A stretch of 64,000 nt of DNA. It comes from Pseudonocardia sulfidoxydans NBRC 16205 (GTDB taxonomy: Bacteria > Actinomycetota > Actinomycetes > Mycobacteriales > Pseudonocardiaceae). Under the pieces are notes generated by a model. That model was not told the DNA's origin and made no database searches. It saw nothing but the letters and a program-made list of their open reading frames with translations. Both the position numbers and the translations under genes were made by a program. Below are positions 1-7,548 of the stretch, in pieces. The stretch is from positions 62,001-126,000 of the forward strand of contig NZ_BJVJ01000005.1 of NCBI RefSeq assembly GCF_007989085.1. The letters run 5' to 3'. Every line of letters begins with the position of its first letter. The stretch's first letter is position 1.

Positions 1-617
1 TTCTGCAGCGGACCGGGTTCGGCGATCTCGACGAGCGCCTGCCGGCCCGTGACGGTTCCCGGGGTGCCGTCGAAGGCGAACCCGGCGAGCCGCCGGACGG
101 TGCTGCGGCCGCCGTCGCAGCCGACGACGAAGGCGGCCGTCACCTCGCTCACGGCGCCGTCGTGGTCGACGGTGACGCGGACGGTGTCGCCGTCGTCGAC
201 GACGGCGGTGACGGTGTGGCCGCGGGCGATGTGGGCTCCCAGCGCGGTCGCGTACGCGTCGAGGACGACCTCGACGTCGTACTGCGCGGCGACCAACGGC
301 GCGGTGCGGATGTCGTCGGAGCCGCGGAGCAGCCAGAGCCCGGAGAAGTGCCCGACGGGTGGCGGCGGGGCGTCCGGGTCGCCCGCGGCGAGGAACCGGC
401 TGAAGTCGGGTTGCGGGAAGTGGTCGGCGAGGCCGCGCTGGTCGAACAGCTCCGCGGAGGAGGGGCCGATCGACCCGGCCTTGATCTGGCGGACCGGTTC
501 GGGCGCGCGCTCGACCACGCCGACGCGGACGTCCGCGCGGCGCAGCTCCGCGGCGAGGAACAGGCCGACCGGCCCCCCGCCGACGACGAGGACGTCGTAA
601 GATTCTTTGAGTGGCAC
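1..617 (-). CDS. FAD-dependent aromatic-ring monooxygenase (C-terminal part outside window)
   Basis: The reverse strand reads as one open frame of 205 codons from a GTG at 617 to the window edge, so the protein is cut off at its C-terminal side. Residues 13-18 are GGGPVG, the dinucleotide-binding turn of a Rossmann fold, followed about 20 residues later by an acidic end (VVERA). GCDGG near residues 166-170 is the second FAD/NADPH motif of the PheA/TfdB/UbiH class A flavin monooxygenases. Members hydroxylate phenolic or polyketide substrates with NAD(P)H and oxygen. It is divergent from a TetR regulator with only 40 bases between the starts, which suggests that TetR controls it. The substrate cannot be read. 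An ORF on the opposite strand (49-600) is its shadow. Confidence 0.85.
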   Translation of the reverse strand, partial: MPLKESYDVLVVGGGPVGLFLAAELRRADVRVGVVERAPEPVRQIKAGSIGPSSAELFDQRGLADHFPQPDFSRFLAAGDPDAPPPPVGHFSGLWLLRGSDDIRTAPLVAAQYDVEVVLDAYATALGAHIARGHTVTAVVDDGDTVRVTVDHDGAVSEVTAAFVVGCDGGRSTVRRLAGFAFDGTPGTVTGRQALVEIAEPGPLQ

Positions 618-657
618 GAAAATTAGAGTAACACCAACAATATGGGGGGACGGCGGC
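618..657. promoter_or_regulatory. Divergent promoter/operator between monooxygenase and TetR gene
   Basis: This 40-base gap is AT-rich in a region that is otherwise above 70 percent G+C (AAAATTAGAGTAACACC...). It must hold both promoters and probably the TetR operator. The monooxygenase GTG follows the AT-rich stretch immediately, so its mRNA may be leaderless. A run of six G just before the TetR ATG at 658 serves as ribosome binding site. Confidence 0.5.
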
Positions 658-1287
658 ATGGCCGCGGGCACCCGGGAACAGAAGAAGGCACGGGCACGTG
701 CCGCGATGGCCGCCGCGGCCGCCGACCTGTTCGGCACCCACGGCTTCACCGACGTCACGATGGCGCAGATCGCCCGCGCGGCCGGGGTGTCCGACCAGAC
801 GCTCTACAACTACTTCCCCACCAAGGAGAGCCTGGTGTTCGACCAGGCCGGCGCCTTCGAGACGACGCTGCTGCACGCCCTCGCCGACCGCCCCCCGGGC
901 AGCGACCCCGTCGACGCCTTCGCCCGCTGGTTCGACGCGTTCCTGCTCGGTGAGGCCGCCGAGCGCGGGCTCGCCAACCCCGGCGGGATGATCCGCCTCG
1001 TCAGCGGCAGCGACACGCTGCACCGCACCCTGCTCGCGTTCGCCCACCGCGTCGCCGGGCGCGCGGCCGCGGTGCTCGACGACGACGCGTCGACGCCGAC
1101 GGCGACCGTGCTGGCCGACGCGATGCTCGCCGTCGTCGTCCGTGTCTTCGACGCGCTGGGCTCGGCGCACGACGCGAGCGACGTCGGCGACATCACCGCC
1201 CGCGCGCACGCCGCGGTCGAGGCCCTGCGGCCGCTGGCCGCCGGCCTCCCGACCGGCTCCCCTGCACGGCCCCCGGGGCGTGCGTAG
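658..1287 (+). CDS. TetR/AcrR family transcriptional regulator
   Basis: A 209-residue protein. Residues about 12-60 are a TetR DNA-binding domain: a helix (ADLFGTHGF), then the helix-turn-helix T33-Y50 (VTMAQIARAAGVSDQTLYNYF) and the following KESLV. The C-terminal half is the variable ligand-binding helix bundle. The ATG at 658 is chosen because a G-rich ribosome site precedes it; a TTG at 607 in frame would overlap the divergent gene. It probably represses the FAD monooxygenase. The last residues (about 195-209, Pro/Arg/Gly-rich) overlap in another frame a sequence that encodes the inside of a DinB-like protein, so the native C-terminus may have been altered by a deletion. Confidence 0.88.
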   Translation: MAAGTREQKKARARAAMAAAAADLFGTHGFTDVTMAQIARAAGVSDQTLYNYFPTKESLVFDQAGAFETTLLHALADRPPGSDPVDAFARWFDAFLLGEAAERGLANPGGMIRLVSGSDTLHRTLLAFAHRVAGRAAAVLDDDASTPTATVLADAMLAVVVRVFDALGSAHDASDVGDITARAHAAVEALRPLAAGLPTGSPARPPGRA

Positions 1288-1796
1288 CGTCGGCGGCCTG
1301 GCTCGTCCGGCACCTCACCCGCGTGCAGGACGACCACGTCAGCGAGGTCGCCGGGACCGAGCATGCCTGGACCGCCGACGGCTGGGCCGACCGCTTCGCC
1401 CTCCCCCTGCCCGACGCCGCCACGGCCACCGGGTACGGGCACACCCCCGGCGACGTCGCGGCCGTCCGGCCCACGGCGCAGCCGCTGCGCGGCTACCTGG
1501 CCGCGGTCACCGAGCGCACCACGGCCTACCTGCGCACGGTCGGTCCCGACGACCTGGACCAGGTCGTCGACGAACGCTGGGACCCGCCGGTCACCCTCGG
1601 CGTGCGGCTCGTGTCCGTCGTCGACGACGACGCCCAGCACACCGGCCAGGCCGCACTGCTGCGCGGCGTCCTGGAGCGCTCCTGCGACCGGTCTGTTCGA
1701 CGCCGGCCCGACCGGTCTGTTCGACGCCGGCCCGGCCGGTCTGTTCGACGCCGGCCCGGCCGGTCTGTTCGACGCCGGCCCGGCCGGTCTGTTTGA
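1263..1796 (+). pseudogene. 5'-truncated DinB/DUF664-like protein with repeat-derived tail
   Basis: In the frame used by GTG 1323, the translation resembles actinobacterial DinB-superfamily proteins: SAAWLVRHLTRVQDDHV (from about 1290), then HAW, and later VVDDDAQHTGQAALLRGVLER, with His residues at the usual metal positions. The family is normally about 170-190 residues. Here the first helix, some 45-50 residues, is missing, and the similarity begins inside the end of the tetR gene. No ATG, GTG or TTG is available in frame upstream of 1323, which itself lies within the conserved region. The C-terminus runs into five 24-bp repeats and stops only where the fifth copy has a C-to-T change that creates TGA (1794-1796). 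I read it as a remnant, though a short product from 1323 is possible. Confidence 0.6.
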
Positions 1797-1805
1797 CGCC
1801 GGCCC
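1686..1805 (+). repeat. Tandem repeat, 5 copies of 24 bp
   Basis: The unit is GACCGGTCTGTTCGACGCCG followed by GCCC. Copies 3-5 start with GG instead of GA and the fifth carries TTTGAC for TTCGAC. The unit length is a multiple of three and every frame stays open, giving the octapeptides RSVRRRPG, GLFDAGPA and, on the other strand, AGVEQTGR. It sits at the 3' end of the DinB remnant and before the next gene. Near-perfect identity points to recent slippage expansion. Confidence 0.9.
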
Positions 1806-1853
1806 GGCCACGGGTACCCGCGCGCCGGGCGGATTTCGAACAGCGGAGGCGGG

Positions 1854-2258
1854 ATGGCGGGGGCGGGGGCGGTGTCCTGGCCGATCCCCTGTGAACCCGC
1901 GGCCCTCGAGCCCGTGCGCCGCCGCCTCGGCCGCTGGCTCGCGGCGGCGGGCTGGCCCGACGAAGCGGTGGCCGACGTCGTCCTCGCCGTGAACGAGGCC
2001 GTCTCCAACGCGGTCGAGCACGGGTGTGCGCAGCGTTGCGACGGGGTCCGTCTCGACGCCCGGGTCTCCACCGTCGCCGGCCGCCGGCGTGTCGACTGCA
2101 CCGTGCACGACTGCGGTGACTGGGACGGCGTCGCCCGGCGCTGCGCCACCCGCGGGTTCGGGCTGCCGATGATCCGCGAGCTGTCCGACGAGGTCCGCAT
2201 CGAGCACGGCGGCGCGGGCACGACGATTCACCTGACCTCGCTCGACCCGCCCGGCTGA
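1854..2258 (+). CDS. RsbW/SpoIIAB-type ATP-binding protein (anti-sigma factor kinase-like)
   Basis: A 134-residue single-domain GHKL ATPase. NEAVSNAVEH at 47-56 is the N box, DCGDW at 86-90 the G1 region and TRGFGLPMI at 99-107 the G2 region. Proteins of this size and shape in actinomycetes are anti-sigma or regulatory serine kinases that bind ATP and a partner sigma or anti-sigma-antagonist protein. The ATG at 1854 is preceded by GGAGG. No antagonist (STAS) gene is adjacent. The next gene is an ECF sigma factor, but this domain normally binds SigB-like rather than ECF factors, so partnership is not implied. A link to the whiJ-like genes downstream is possible. Confidence 0.82.
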   Translation: MAGAGAVSWPIPCEPAALEPVRRRLGRWLAAAGWPDEAVADVVLAVNEAVSNAVEHGCAQRCDGVRLDARVSTVAGRRRVDCTVHDCGDWDGVARRCATRGFGLPMIRELSDEVRIEHGGAGTTIHLTSLDPPG

Positions 2259-2394
2259 GCGGCACCGTCCGCCGGTCGCTGCGCGCCGCCCGGCCGATCG
2301 ACGCGGGTGTTCTGTCGGTGCGCCTCCCTATGCTGGTCCCACGAGCGCACGGGCCGTGCCGCGGCCCGTGTCCGATCCCTGGGGGGTTCGAGCC

Positions 2395-3441
2395 ATGACC
2401 GACCTGGCGACGCAGCCGGCGGCCGCCGACGCCGCGGCTCCCGGCGGCCTCGACCCGCGGCTGGAGGAGCACCGGCGCGAGCTCACGGCCTACAGCTACC
2501 GGATGCTCGGCTCGGCGTTCGAGGCCGAGGACGCGGTCCAGGAGACCATGATCCGCGCGTGGCGCGGCCTGTCGGGGTTCGACGGGCGGGCGTCGCTGCG
2601 GTCGTGGATGTACCGGATCGCCACGAACGTCTGCCTCGACATGCTGAAGGGGCGCAACAGGCGTGCCCTGCCCATGGACCTCACGGCCGCGGGTGAGCCG
2701 GTGGCCGAGGCACTGGGCGAGCCGCTCGACGCCACGGCGTGGGTGGAGCCGATGGCCGACTCCCGGGTGCTCCCGTCGTCGGCGGACCCGGCCGAGACGG
2801 CGGTGGCCCGCGAGTCGATCCGGCTGGCGTTCGTCGCTGCCCTGCAGTACCTGCCGCCGCGCCAGCGTGCCGTGCTCATCCTGCGCGAGGTACTGGCCTG
2901 GTCCGCCGCGGAGACGGCGGAGCTGCTCGACACGTCGGTCGCCTCGGTGAACAGCGCTCTGCAGCGCGCCCGCGCCACGATGGGCTCGCGCGACACCACT
3001 GACGACCGCCCCGACCCGATGAACGAGGCGAACCGGGCGCTGCTGGAGCGCTACGTCGCGGCGTTCGAGGCGTTCGACATGGAGGCACTCGTCGGGCTCA
3101 TCGCCGAGGACGCCGTCCAGGTCATGCCGCCGTTCGCGCTCTGGATGCGGGGCCGCGACGACATCATCATGTGGATGGCCGACGGGCGGCCGGGTGCCGG
3201 GTGCCGCGGGTCGCGGCTGCTGCCGTTCGAGGCCAACGGCCAGCCGGCGTTCGCGGCGTACCGGCCGAGCGGGCCGGACGGGCTGCACCAGCCGTTCTCC
3301 ATCCAGGTGCTGCACGTGGAGGACGACCGCATCGTCGGGTTCAGCCACTTCCTCGACACGAACCTGTTCCCGCTGTTCGGGCTGCCCCGGCACCCGGACG
3401 GGCCGGTCGGGCCGGCCGGGGCGGGCGCCCCGACCGGCTGA
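2395..3441 (+). CDS. ECF sigma-70 factor with C-terminal SnoaL-like domain (SigG/TIGR02960 type)
   Basis: A 348-residue RNA polymerase sigma factor. Region 2 lies at about 25-92 (YRMLGSAFEAEDAVQETMIR, SWMYRIATNVCLDML) and region 4 at about 151-195 (LPPRQRAVLILREVLAWSAA, then the HTH TAELLDTSVASVNSALQRAR). Residues about 211-340 form an NTF2/SnoaL_2-like domain (LLERYVAAFEAFDMEALVGL, MPPFALWMRGRDDI). This layout is that of mycobacterial SigG-like factors, where the tail is thought to replace a separate anti-sigma factor. The ATG at 2395 follows a GGGGGG ribosome site; the longer frame from 2356 is less likely. No anti-sigma gene is adjacent. A strong hairpin follows at 3453-3477. Confidence 0.9.
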   Translation: MTDLATQPAAADAAAPGGLDPRLEEHRRELTAYSYRMLGSAFEAEDAVQETMIRAWRGLSGFDGRASLRSWMYRIATNVCLDMLKGRNRRALPMDLTAAGEPVAEALGEPLDATAWVEPMADSRVLPSSADPAETAVARESIRLAFVAALQYLPPRQRAVLILREVLAWSAAETAELLDTSVASVNSALQRARATMGSRDTTDDRPDPMNEANRALLERYVAAFEAFDMEALVGLIAEDAVQVMPPFALWMRGRDDIIMWMADGRPGAGCRGSRLLPFEANGQPAFAAYRPSGPDGLHQPFSIQVLHVEDDRIVGFSHFLDTNLFPLFGLPRHPDGPVGPAGAGAPTG

Positions 3442-3452
3442 GCGCGCCGACA

Positions 3453-3477
3453 CGCCCCGGCCGCCCGGGCCGGGGCG
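3453..3477 (+). terminator. Hairpin after the sigma factor gene
   Basis: A perfect 10-bp stem CGCCCCGGCC / GGCCGGGGCG with a 5-base loop, 11 bases after the stop codon. There is no T-run, as is usual for high-GC actinobacterial terminators. Confidence 0.65.
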
Positions 3478-3552
3478 GCACCGGCCTCGCTAGGGTCGAC
3501 GCCTCCGGCAGGCCGTTCGGCCCCGGCATCGGCTACAGCGCACGAGGAGCAC

Positions 3553-4386
3553 GTGGTGAACGATCGACCGGCAGGCGGAACCGGGACGTCCCAGGACGAC
3601 CCGGTCGCGCCCGACCTGAGCAGGCCGTCGATCGCGCGCGTGTACGACTACGTCCTCGGCGGCAAGCAGCACTTCGAGATCGACCGGCGCGCCGCGCAGG
3701 GCTTCATCGACGCCCTTCCCGACGCGCCCGTCATCGCCAAGGACAACCGCAACCTGCTGCGCCGCGGCGTCCGGTTCCTGGTCGAGGAGGCGGGCATCCG
3801 CCAGATCCTCGACATCGGCTCGGGGCTGCCCACCGAGGGCAACGTCCACGAGCTCGCCCACGCGATCGACCCGTCGACGCGGGTGGTCTACGTCGACAAC
3901 GACCCCGGCGTCCTCGCGCACGGCCGGGCACTGCTGGCGGGCGACGCGACCACCGCCGTCATCACGGCCGACCTGCGCACGCCTGCGGCGATCCTCGCCG
4001 ACCCGGTGGTGACCGGTCTGCTCGACCTGTCGCGGCCCTACGCGCTGCTGCTGTCGGGGATCGTGCAGCACCTGGCCGACGACGAGGACCCGTACGGCAT
4101 CGTCGGCACGCTCCGCGAGGCGCTGCCCGCCGGCGCCTACATGCTGCTCTCGCACTTCCTCGACGACGACGAGCCCCGCGCGACGACGCTGGAGCGCGGG
4201 TTCCTCCAGGGCGGGCTGGGCACGGGCCGCTTCCGCCGCTGGGACGAGATCCGCCGGTTCTTCGACGGGCTGGAGATGGTGGAGCCGGGCCTGGTGTACG
4301 CCAACGACTGGCGCCCCGACGCGGGCACGCCCGCCGAGAGCCCGGTGCACACGCTGTACGCGGGCGGGGTCGGCCGCAAGGTCTGA
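3553..4386 (+). CDS. SAM-dependent methyltransferase, DUF574 (Methyltransf_19) family
   Basis: A 277-residue protein. The N-terminal family signature is plain: RPSIARVYDYVLGGKQHFEI, then ARRGVRF-like NLLRRGVRFL, and the SAM-binding stretch QILDIGSGLPTEGNVHELA with the acidic end VVYVDNDP. The family is abundant in actinomycetes and often lies beside XRE/DUF5753 and DUF397 genes, as here; its substrates are not known. Two GTG codons (3553, 3556) can start it, with GAGGAG just upstream. It is convergent with the XRE gene, 30 bases apart, with a short inverted repeat (ACCGTC/GACGGT) between them that may serve both as terminator. Confidence 0.9.
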   Translation: MVNDRPAGGTGTSQDDPVAPDLSRPSIARVYDYVLGGKQHFEIDRRAAQGFIDALPDAPVIAKDNRNLLRRGVRFLVEEAGIRQILDIGSGLPTEGNVHELAHAIDPSTRVVYVDNDPGVLAHGRALLAGDATTAVITADLRTPAAILADPVVTGLLDLSRPYALLLSGIVQHLADDEDPYGIVGTLREALPAGAYMLLSHFLDDDEPRATTLERGFLQGGLGTGRFRRWDEIRRFFDGLEMVEPGLVYANDWRPDAGTPAESPVHTLYAGGVGRKV

Positions 4387-4416
4387 CCCGCGACCGTCGG
4401 GTGGGAGGACGGTCCG

Positions 4417-5307
4417 TCAGAGGTCCTGGCGGATCCGCATCAGCATCTCGGCGCTGCGGGCCGGGGTCTCGGCCTGCACGCACACCCGTTCCATGACGGC
4501 GAGGTAGCTCTCGACCTCGGACCGCTTCTCCAGGTACACCGCGCTGGTGAGCTGCTCGAGGTAGACGATGTCGGGCAGGTCGGGCTCGGCGAACCGCAGG
4601 ATCGTGAACGGGCCGCCCGCGGCGGCGTGCCCGCCGAAGCGGAACGGCAGCACCTGCACCGACACGTTGGGCATCTCGACCATGTGCATCAGGTGGTCGA
4701 GCTGGCTGCGCATCACCCGGGGCGGGCCGAAGGGCCGGCGCAGCGCGGCCTCGTCGACGACCGCCCACAGCCGCGGCGAACCGGGCTCGGTGAGCAGCTT
4801 CTGGCGGGTCATGCGCAGCTGGACGCGACGGTCGATGTCCTCGACGGACTCGCCCTGGTGCCCGGCGACGATGACCGAGCGGGCGTAGTCCTCGGTCTGG
4901 AGCAGGCCGGGGACGAACTGGACCTGGAAGGTGCGGATGACCGATGCGGCCTGTTCGAGCCGCAGGTACATCTCGAACCAGCTGGGCAGCATGTCGCCGT
5001 AGTGCTGCCACCAGCCGGGCGCGTTGGCCTGGGTGACGAGGTCCATGAACTCGTCGCGCTCCCGCTGGTCGGTGACGCCGTAGAGGGTGAGCAGGTCGGC
5101 GATGTCGCGTTCCTTGAACCCGACCCGGCCGAGCTCGAGCCGGCTGATCTTGGCGTGGGAGGCGCGGATGTGGTCGCCCGCCTGTTCCCGGGTGACGCCG
5201 TTGGCCTCGCGCATCCGGCGCAGCTGGGTGCCGAGCACGATGCGCAGGACGGTGGGGCCGCTGTGGCCGGGATCGGGCAGCCGCGGCGGTGGTCCGGATG
5301 TGGTCAC
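4417..5307 (-). CDS. XRE family regulator with DUF5753 domain (WhiJ-like)
   Basis: A 296-residue protein from GTG 5307, preceded by CTGGAG. Residues about 28-82 are an XRE helix-turn-helix (LGTQLRRMREANGVTREQAG, HAKISRLELGRVGFKERDIA). The remainder, from about residue 105 (ANAPGWWQHYGDMLPSWFEM, EQAASVIRTFQVQFVPGLLQ), is the DUF5753 domain. Such proteins act with a small DUF397 protein, and one lies directly upstream on the same strand (5434-5703). In Streptomyces the WhiJ and AbaA-like sets of this kind tune development and antibiotic production. The ligand or signal is unknown. Confidence 0.92.
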   Translation of the reverse strand: MTTSGPPPRLPDPGHSGPTVLRIVLGTQLRRMREANGVTREQAGDHIRASHAKISRLELGRVGFKERDIADLLTLYGVTDQRERDEFMDLVTQANAPGWWQHYGDMLPSWFEMYLRLEQAASVIRTFQVQFVPGLLQTEDYARSVIVAGHQGESVEDIDRRVQLRMTRQKLLTEPGSPRLWAVVDEAALRRPFGPPRVMRSQLDHLMHMVEMPNVSVQVLPFRFGGHAAAGGPFTILRFAEPDLPDIVYLEQLTSAVYLEKRSEVESYLAVMERVCVQAETPARSAEMLMRIRQDL

Positions 5308-5433
5308 GAGACGAGCTCCAGACGCCGGGAACGCACGGTCAGTGACGCAGCATAGTCGCGCGTGTGCGCTCCGCAGTGGCGAACGGGAGCCCTGTCGGTG
5401 AGCGGCACCACCGCTGCGGGCCTGTCCGCACGG

Positions 5434-5703
5434 TCAGGGGGCGAGGTCGTCGAACTCCCCGCCGCGGACGCCGTCGACGAAGGCCGCGAGCTCGGCACGG
5501 GTGTAGACCAGCGCGGGACCGTGCGGTGCCCGGGAGTTGCGGACGGCGACGTCCCCGTCGGGCAGGGCTGCGACCTCGACACAGTCGCCGCTGGGGTTGC
5601 TCGCGGTGGCCTTGCGCCACGCGAGGTCCGGGAGTGCGATGGCGGGCAGCCACGCCGGGCTGTCCGCCGGAGTGTCCTGCGGTTCTGTGTCCGATGTCGT
5701 CAT
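5434..5703 (-). CDS. DUF397 domain protein, partner of the XRE regulator
   Basis: An 89-residue protein from ATG 5703 with a GGGGGA ribosome site. The DUF397 core is clear: LAWRKATASNPSGDCVEVAA, then DGDVAVRNSRAPHGPALVYT and AAFVDGVRGGEFD. These small acidic proteins bind or modulate the neighbouring XRE/DUF5753 regulator. Here the small gene comes first and the regulator follows 126 bases downstream, the reverse of the commoner order. Longer frames on this strand that run back to 6006 or 6223 are not supported by a ribosome site. Confidence 0.88.
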   Translation of the reverse strand: MTTSDTEPQDTPADSPAWLPAIALPDLAWRKATASNPSGDCVEVAALPDGDVAVRNSRAPHGPALVYTRAELAAFVDGVRGGEFDDLAP

Positions 5704-5734
5704 GGAAGTCCCCCGATGTGCCGGACAGCCGGAT

Positions 5735-5765
5735 CGTGCATGCAGATGCACGTGCAGATGACCTT
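5735..5765 (-). promoter_or_regulatory. Direct repeats upstream of the DUF397 gene, candidate regulator site
   Basis: On the reverse strand CATCTGCA occurs twice 12 bases apart (plus-strand TGCAGATG at 5741-5748 and 5753-5760), each next to a CGTG/CACG step, about 40-55 bases before the DUF397 start. A repeated site in this place could bind the adjacent XRE regulator. This is inference from position only. Confidence 0.35.
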
Positions 5766-5812
5766 GCAGACACCTGTCGAGGCGGGAACGATAGCGTGCG
5801 GCGAGCGGACCG

Positions 5813-6160
5813 GTGTCCGGTCGGGGCCGGAACGGACGGGACGTGGCAGTGGGTCGAGCAGGACGACGGCAGGGTGGCGACCCTGTTGCCGGGACGACGG
5901 TCGGCGCGGTGGCGGCGGACGCCTCGGCCCCGGTGGTGACGGTCGCGGTGACCTGTCGGCTCGACTCCCGTTCCCATGCCGTCCCCGACACCGAGCTCAC
6001 CCGCACCGCCGCCGCCGATACGGGCCGCTACCAGGCGATCTGCGGCCACGTCGTGTCTCCGGCGTCGCTCGTGGCACCCGACGGGAAGCCGTGCGACGCG
6101 TGCTCGGTGGCCGCTCCCCCCGGCGGCGGCAAGACCCGCCGACGCCGCCGCCCGGCCTGA
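5813..6160 (+). CDS. Small Cys/His-rich conserved actinobacterial protein (possible zinc ribbon)
   Basis: The C-terminal two thirds look like a real protein: VTVAVTCRLDSRSHAVPD, then GRYQAICGHVVSPASLVAPD and GKPCDACS, ending in a basic tail. CGH plus CxxC, with a further Cys in TCRLD, could hold a zinc ion. I recall similar short proteins with CGH...PxGxPCxxC in Pseudonocardiaceae, often beside DUF397 or XRE genes; their function is unknown. The start is uncertain: 5813 is the longest choice, GTG 5933 or 5936 the shortest that keeps the conserved part. It is divergent from the DUF397 gene. Confidence 0.55.
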   Translation: MSGRGRNGRDVAVGRAGRRQGGDPVAGTTVGAVAADASAPVVTVAVTCRLDSRSHAVPDTELTRTAAADTGRYQAICGHVVSPASLVAPDGKPCDACSVAAPPGGGKTRRRRRPA

Positions 6161-6348
6161 CTCCGCGCCACCTCCCGGACGCACCCGGCACCGGCCCCGA
6201 GGTGGCGACGCCTGCCCCTGCACCGCCCCGGGGGCGCTCGGTAGGGTCCGCGGCGGACATCACCCGACGGGGTGACGCCGACGCAGCCGCCGCGGGCGTC
6301 GCCGCCCCCGCTGCGGGTGCCGACCGGCCGGAGCAGGAGGCCCGCCCC

Positions 6349-7470
6349 GTGCGCGTTGCCCATGTCGTCGCGTCGCTGCATCCCGACGAACCCGAGAACG
6401 GTCTCGTCGACCTCGCCCGGGCGGCGCCCGCGGCCGGTATGGAGATGGTCGTCGTCGCGATCTCGACGGCGACCCGCTCCCCCGTCGCCGCCGAGCTGCA
6501 CCGCCTCGGTGTCCCCGTCGAGGACCTGGGCAGCGCCCCGTGGGACCCGCGGGCGGTGAGCCGCGCGATCGAGGTCCTGCGCCGCCACCGCGCCGAGATC
6601 GTGCACACCCACATCGGCAACGCCGACGTCGTCGGCGGCGCGGCCGGTGCACGGCTGCGGCTGCCGGTGGTGTCGACGCTGCACCGCATCGAGTCCCAGC
6701 CCGCCGACGTCGGCGACCGTGCGAAGCGGGCCGCGAAGATCCTGGCGCGCCGCCGGTTCGTCACCCGCACGATCGCGATCTCGCAGCTGCAGCGTGACTG
6801 GTACGCGGGCGCCGCGGCCGATCTCGTCGTGCTGCCCAACGGCGTCACCGACCCGGGGCCGGGCGACCCGGCCGAGCGGCAGCGGCTGCGCGACCGGCTC
6901 GGCGCGGCCCCCGGGACGGTGCTGGTGGCCTCGGTCGCGCCGATGCGCCGCGGCAAGGGCCAGGACCTGCTGCTCGACGCCGTCGCCGCGCTCCCCGACA
7001 GCGCGCCGGTCGTCGTCGTCCTCGGCGGCGACGGCCCCCTGCGTCCCTGGCTGGAGGCGCGCGTCGACCGCGACGACGAGCTCGCCGCGCGGATCGTGTT
7101 CCACCCCAGCCCCGACCGGCTCCCGCTGCTGCGGGCCGCCGACGTCATGGTGCACGCCACCCGCAACGACGCGATGCCCCGCGCGCTCGTCGAGGGCCTG
7201 GCCGCCGGCGTGCCCGCCGTCGCCAGCACGAGCGGTGGCATCCCGGAGATCGTCACCCGCGACACCGGCGTCCTGGTGCCGCTGGAGGCCGGCCGGATCG
7301 CGGAGGTCGTCGCGGAGCTGGCGGCCGACCCGGACCGGCGCGAGCGGCTCGGCGCGGCCGCGCGCCGGCGGTTCCTCGACCGGTTCGAGGCCGGCCGGTG
7401 GGCCCGCGAGCTGGCGGCGATCTACACGGGCCTGCTCGACGCGCGACCGGGGGCACTCACCCGCCGCTGA
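6349..7470 (+). CDS. GT4 family glycosyltransferase
   Basis: A 373-residue GT-B fold glycosyltransferase of family 4. The N-terminal domain begins RVAHVVASLHPDEPENGLVD and contains EIVHTHIGNADVVGG. The C-terminal domain carries the nucleotide-sugar site: VVLPNGVTDPG, RGKGQDLLLDAVAAL, GDGPLRPWLE and the EX7E region ALVEGLAAGVPAVASTSGGI. GTG 6349 is chosen because AGGAGG lies 8 bases upstream; the open frame upstream of it to 5362 has no protein-like content. It transfers a sugar from a nucleotide donor to an unknown acceptor, probably at the inner membrane face. It is alone in its transcription unit. Confidence 0.88.
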   Translation: MRVAHVVASLHPDEPENGLVDLARAAPAAGMEMVVVAISTATRSPVAAELHRLGVPVEDLGSAPWDPRAVSRAIEVLRRHRAEIVHTHIGNADVVGGAAGARLRLPVVSTLHRIESQPADVGDRAKRAAKILARRRFVTRTIAISQLQRDWYAGAAADLVVLPNGVTDPGPGDPAERQRLRDRLGAAPGTVLVASVAPMRRGKGQDLLLDAVAALPDSAPVVVVLGGDGPLRPWLEARVDRDDELAARIVFHPSPDRLPLLRAADVMVHATRNDAMPRALVEGLAAGVPAVASTSGGIPEIVTRDTGVLVPLEAGRIAEVVAELAADPDRRERLGAAARRRFLDRFEAGRWARELAAIYTGLLDARPGALTRR

Positions 7471-7548
7471 ACCGCCACTGAGCTGCCGCTGAGCCGGTGC
7501 GCTCCCGCAGGCCGGCCGCCGTGCGCCAACAGACCCGCGCGCCAACAG

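Noticed and set aside
1686..1805. CRISPR-like array
   Set aside because: The 24-bp units are directly joined without spacers; this is a tandem repeat.
5362..6348. Upstream in-frame extension of the GT4 glycosyltransferase
   Set aside because: It overlaps the DUF397 gene on the other strand, has no protein-like content, and a strong AGGAGG precedes GTG 6349.
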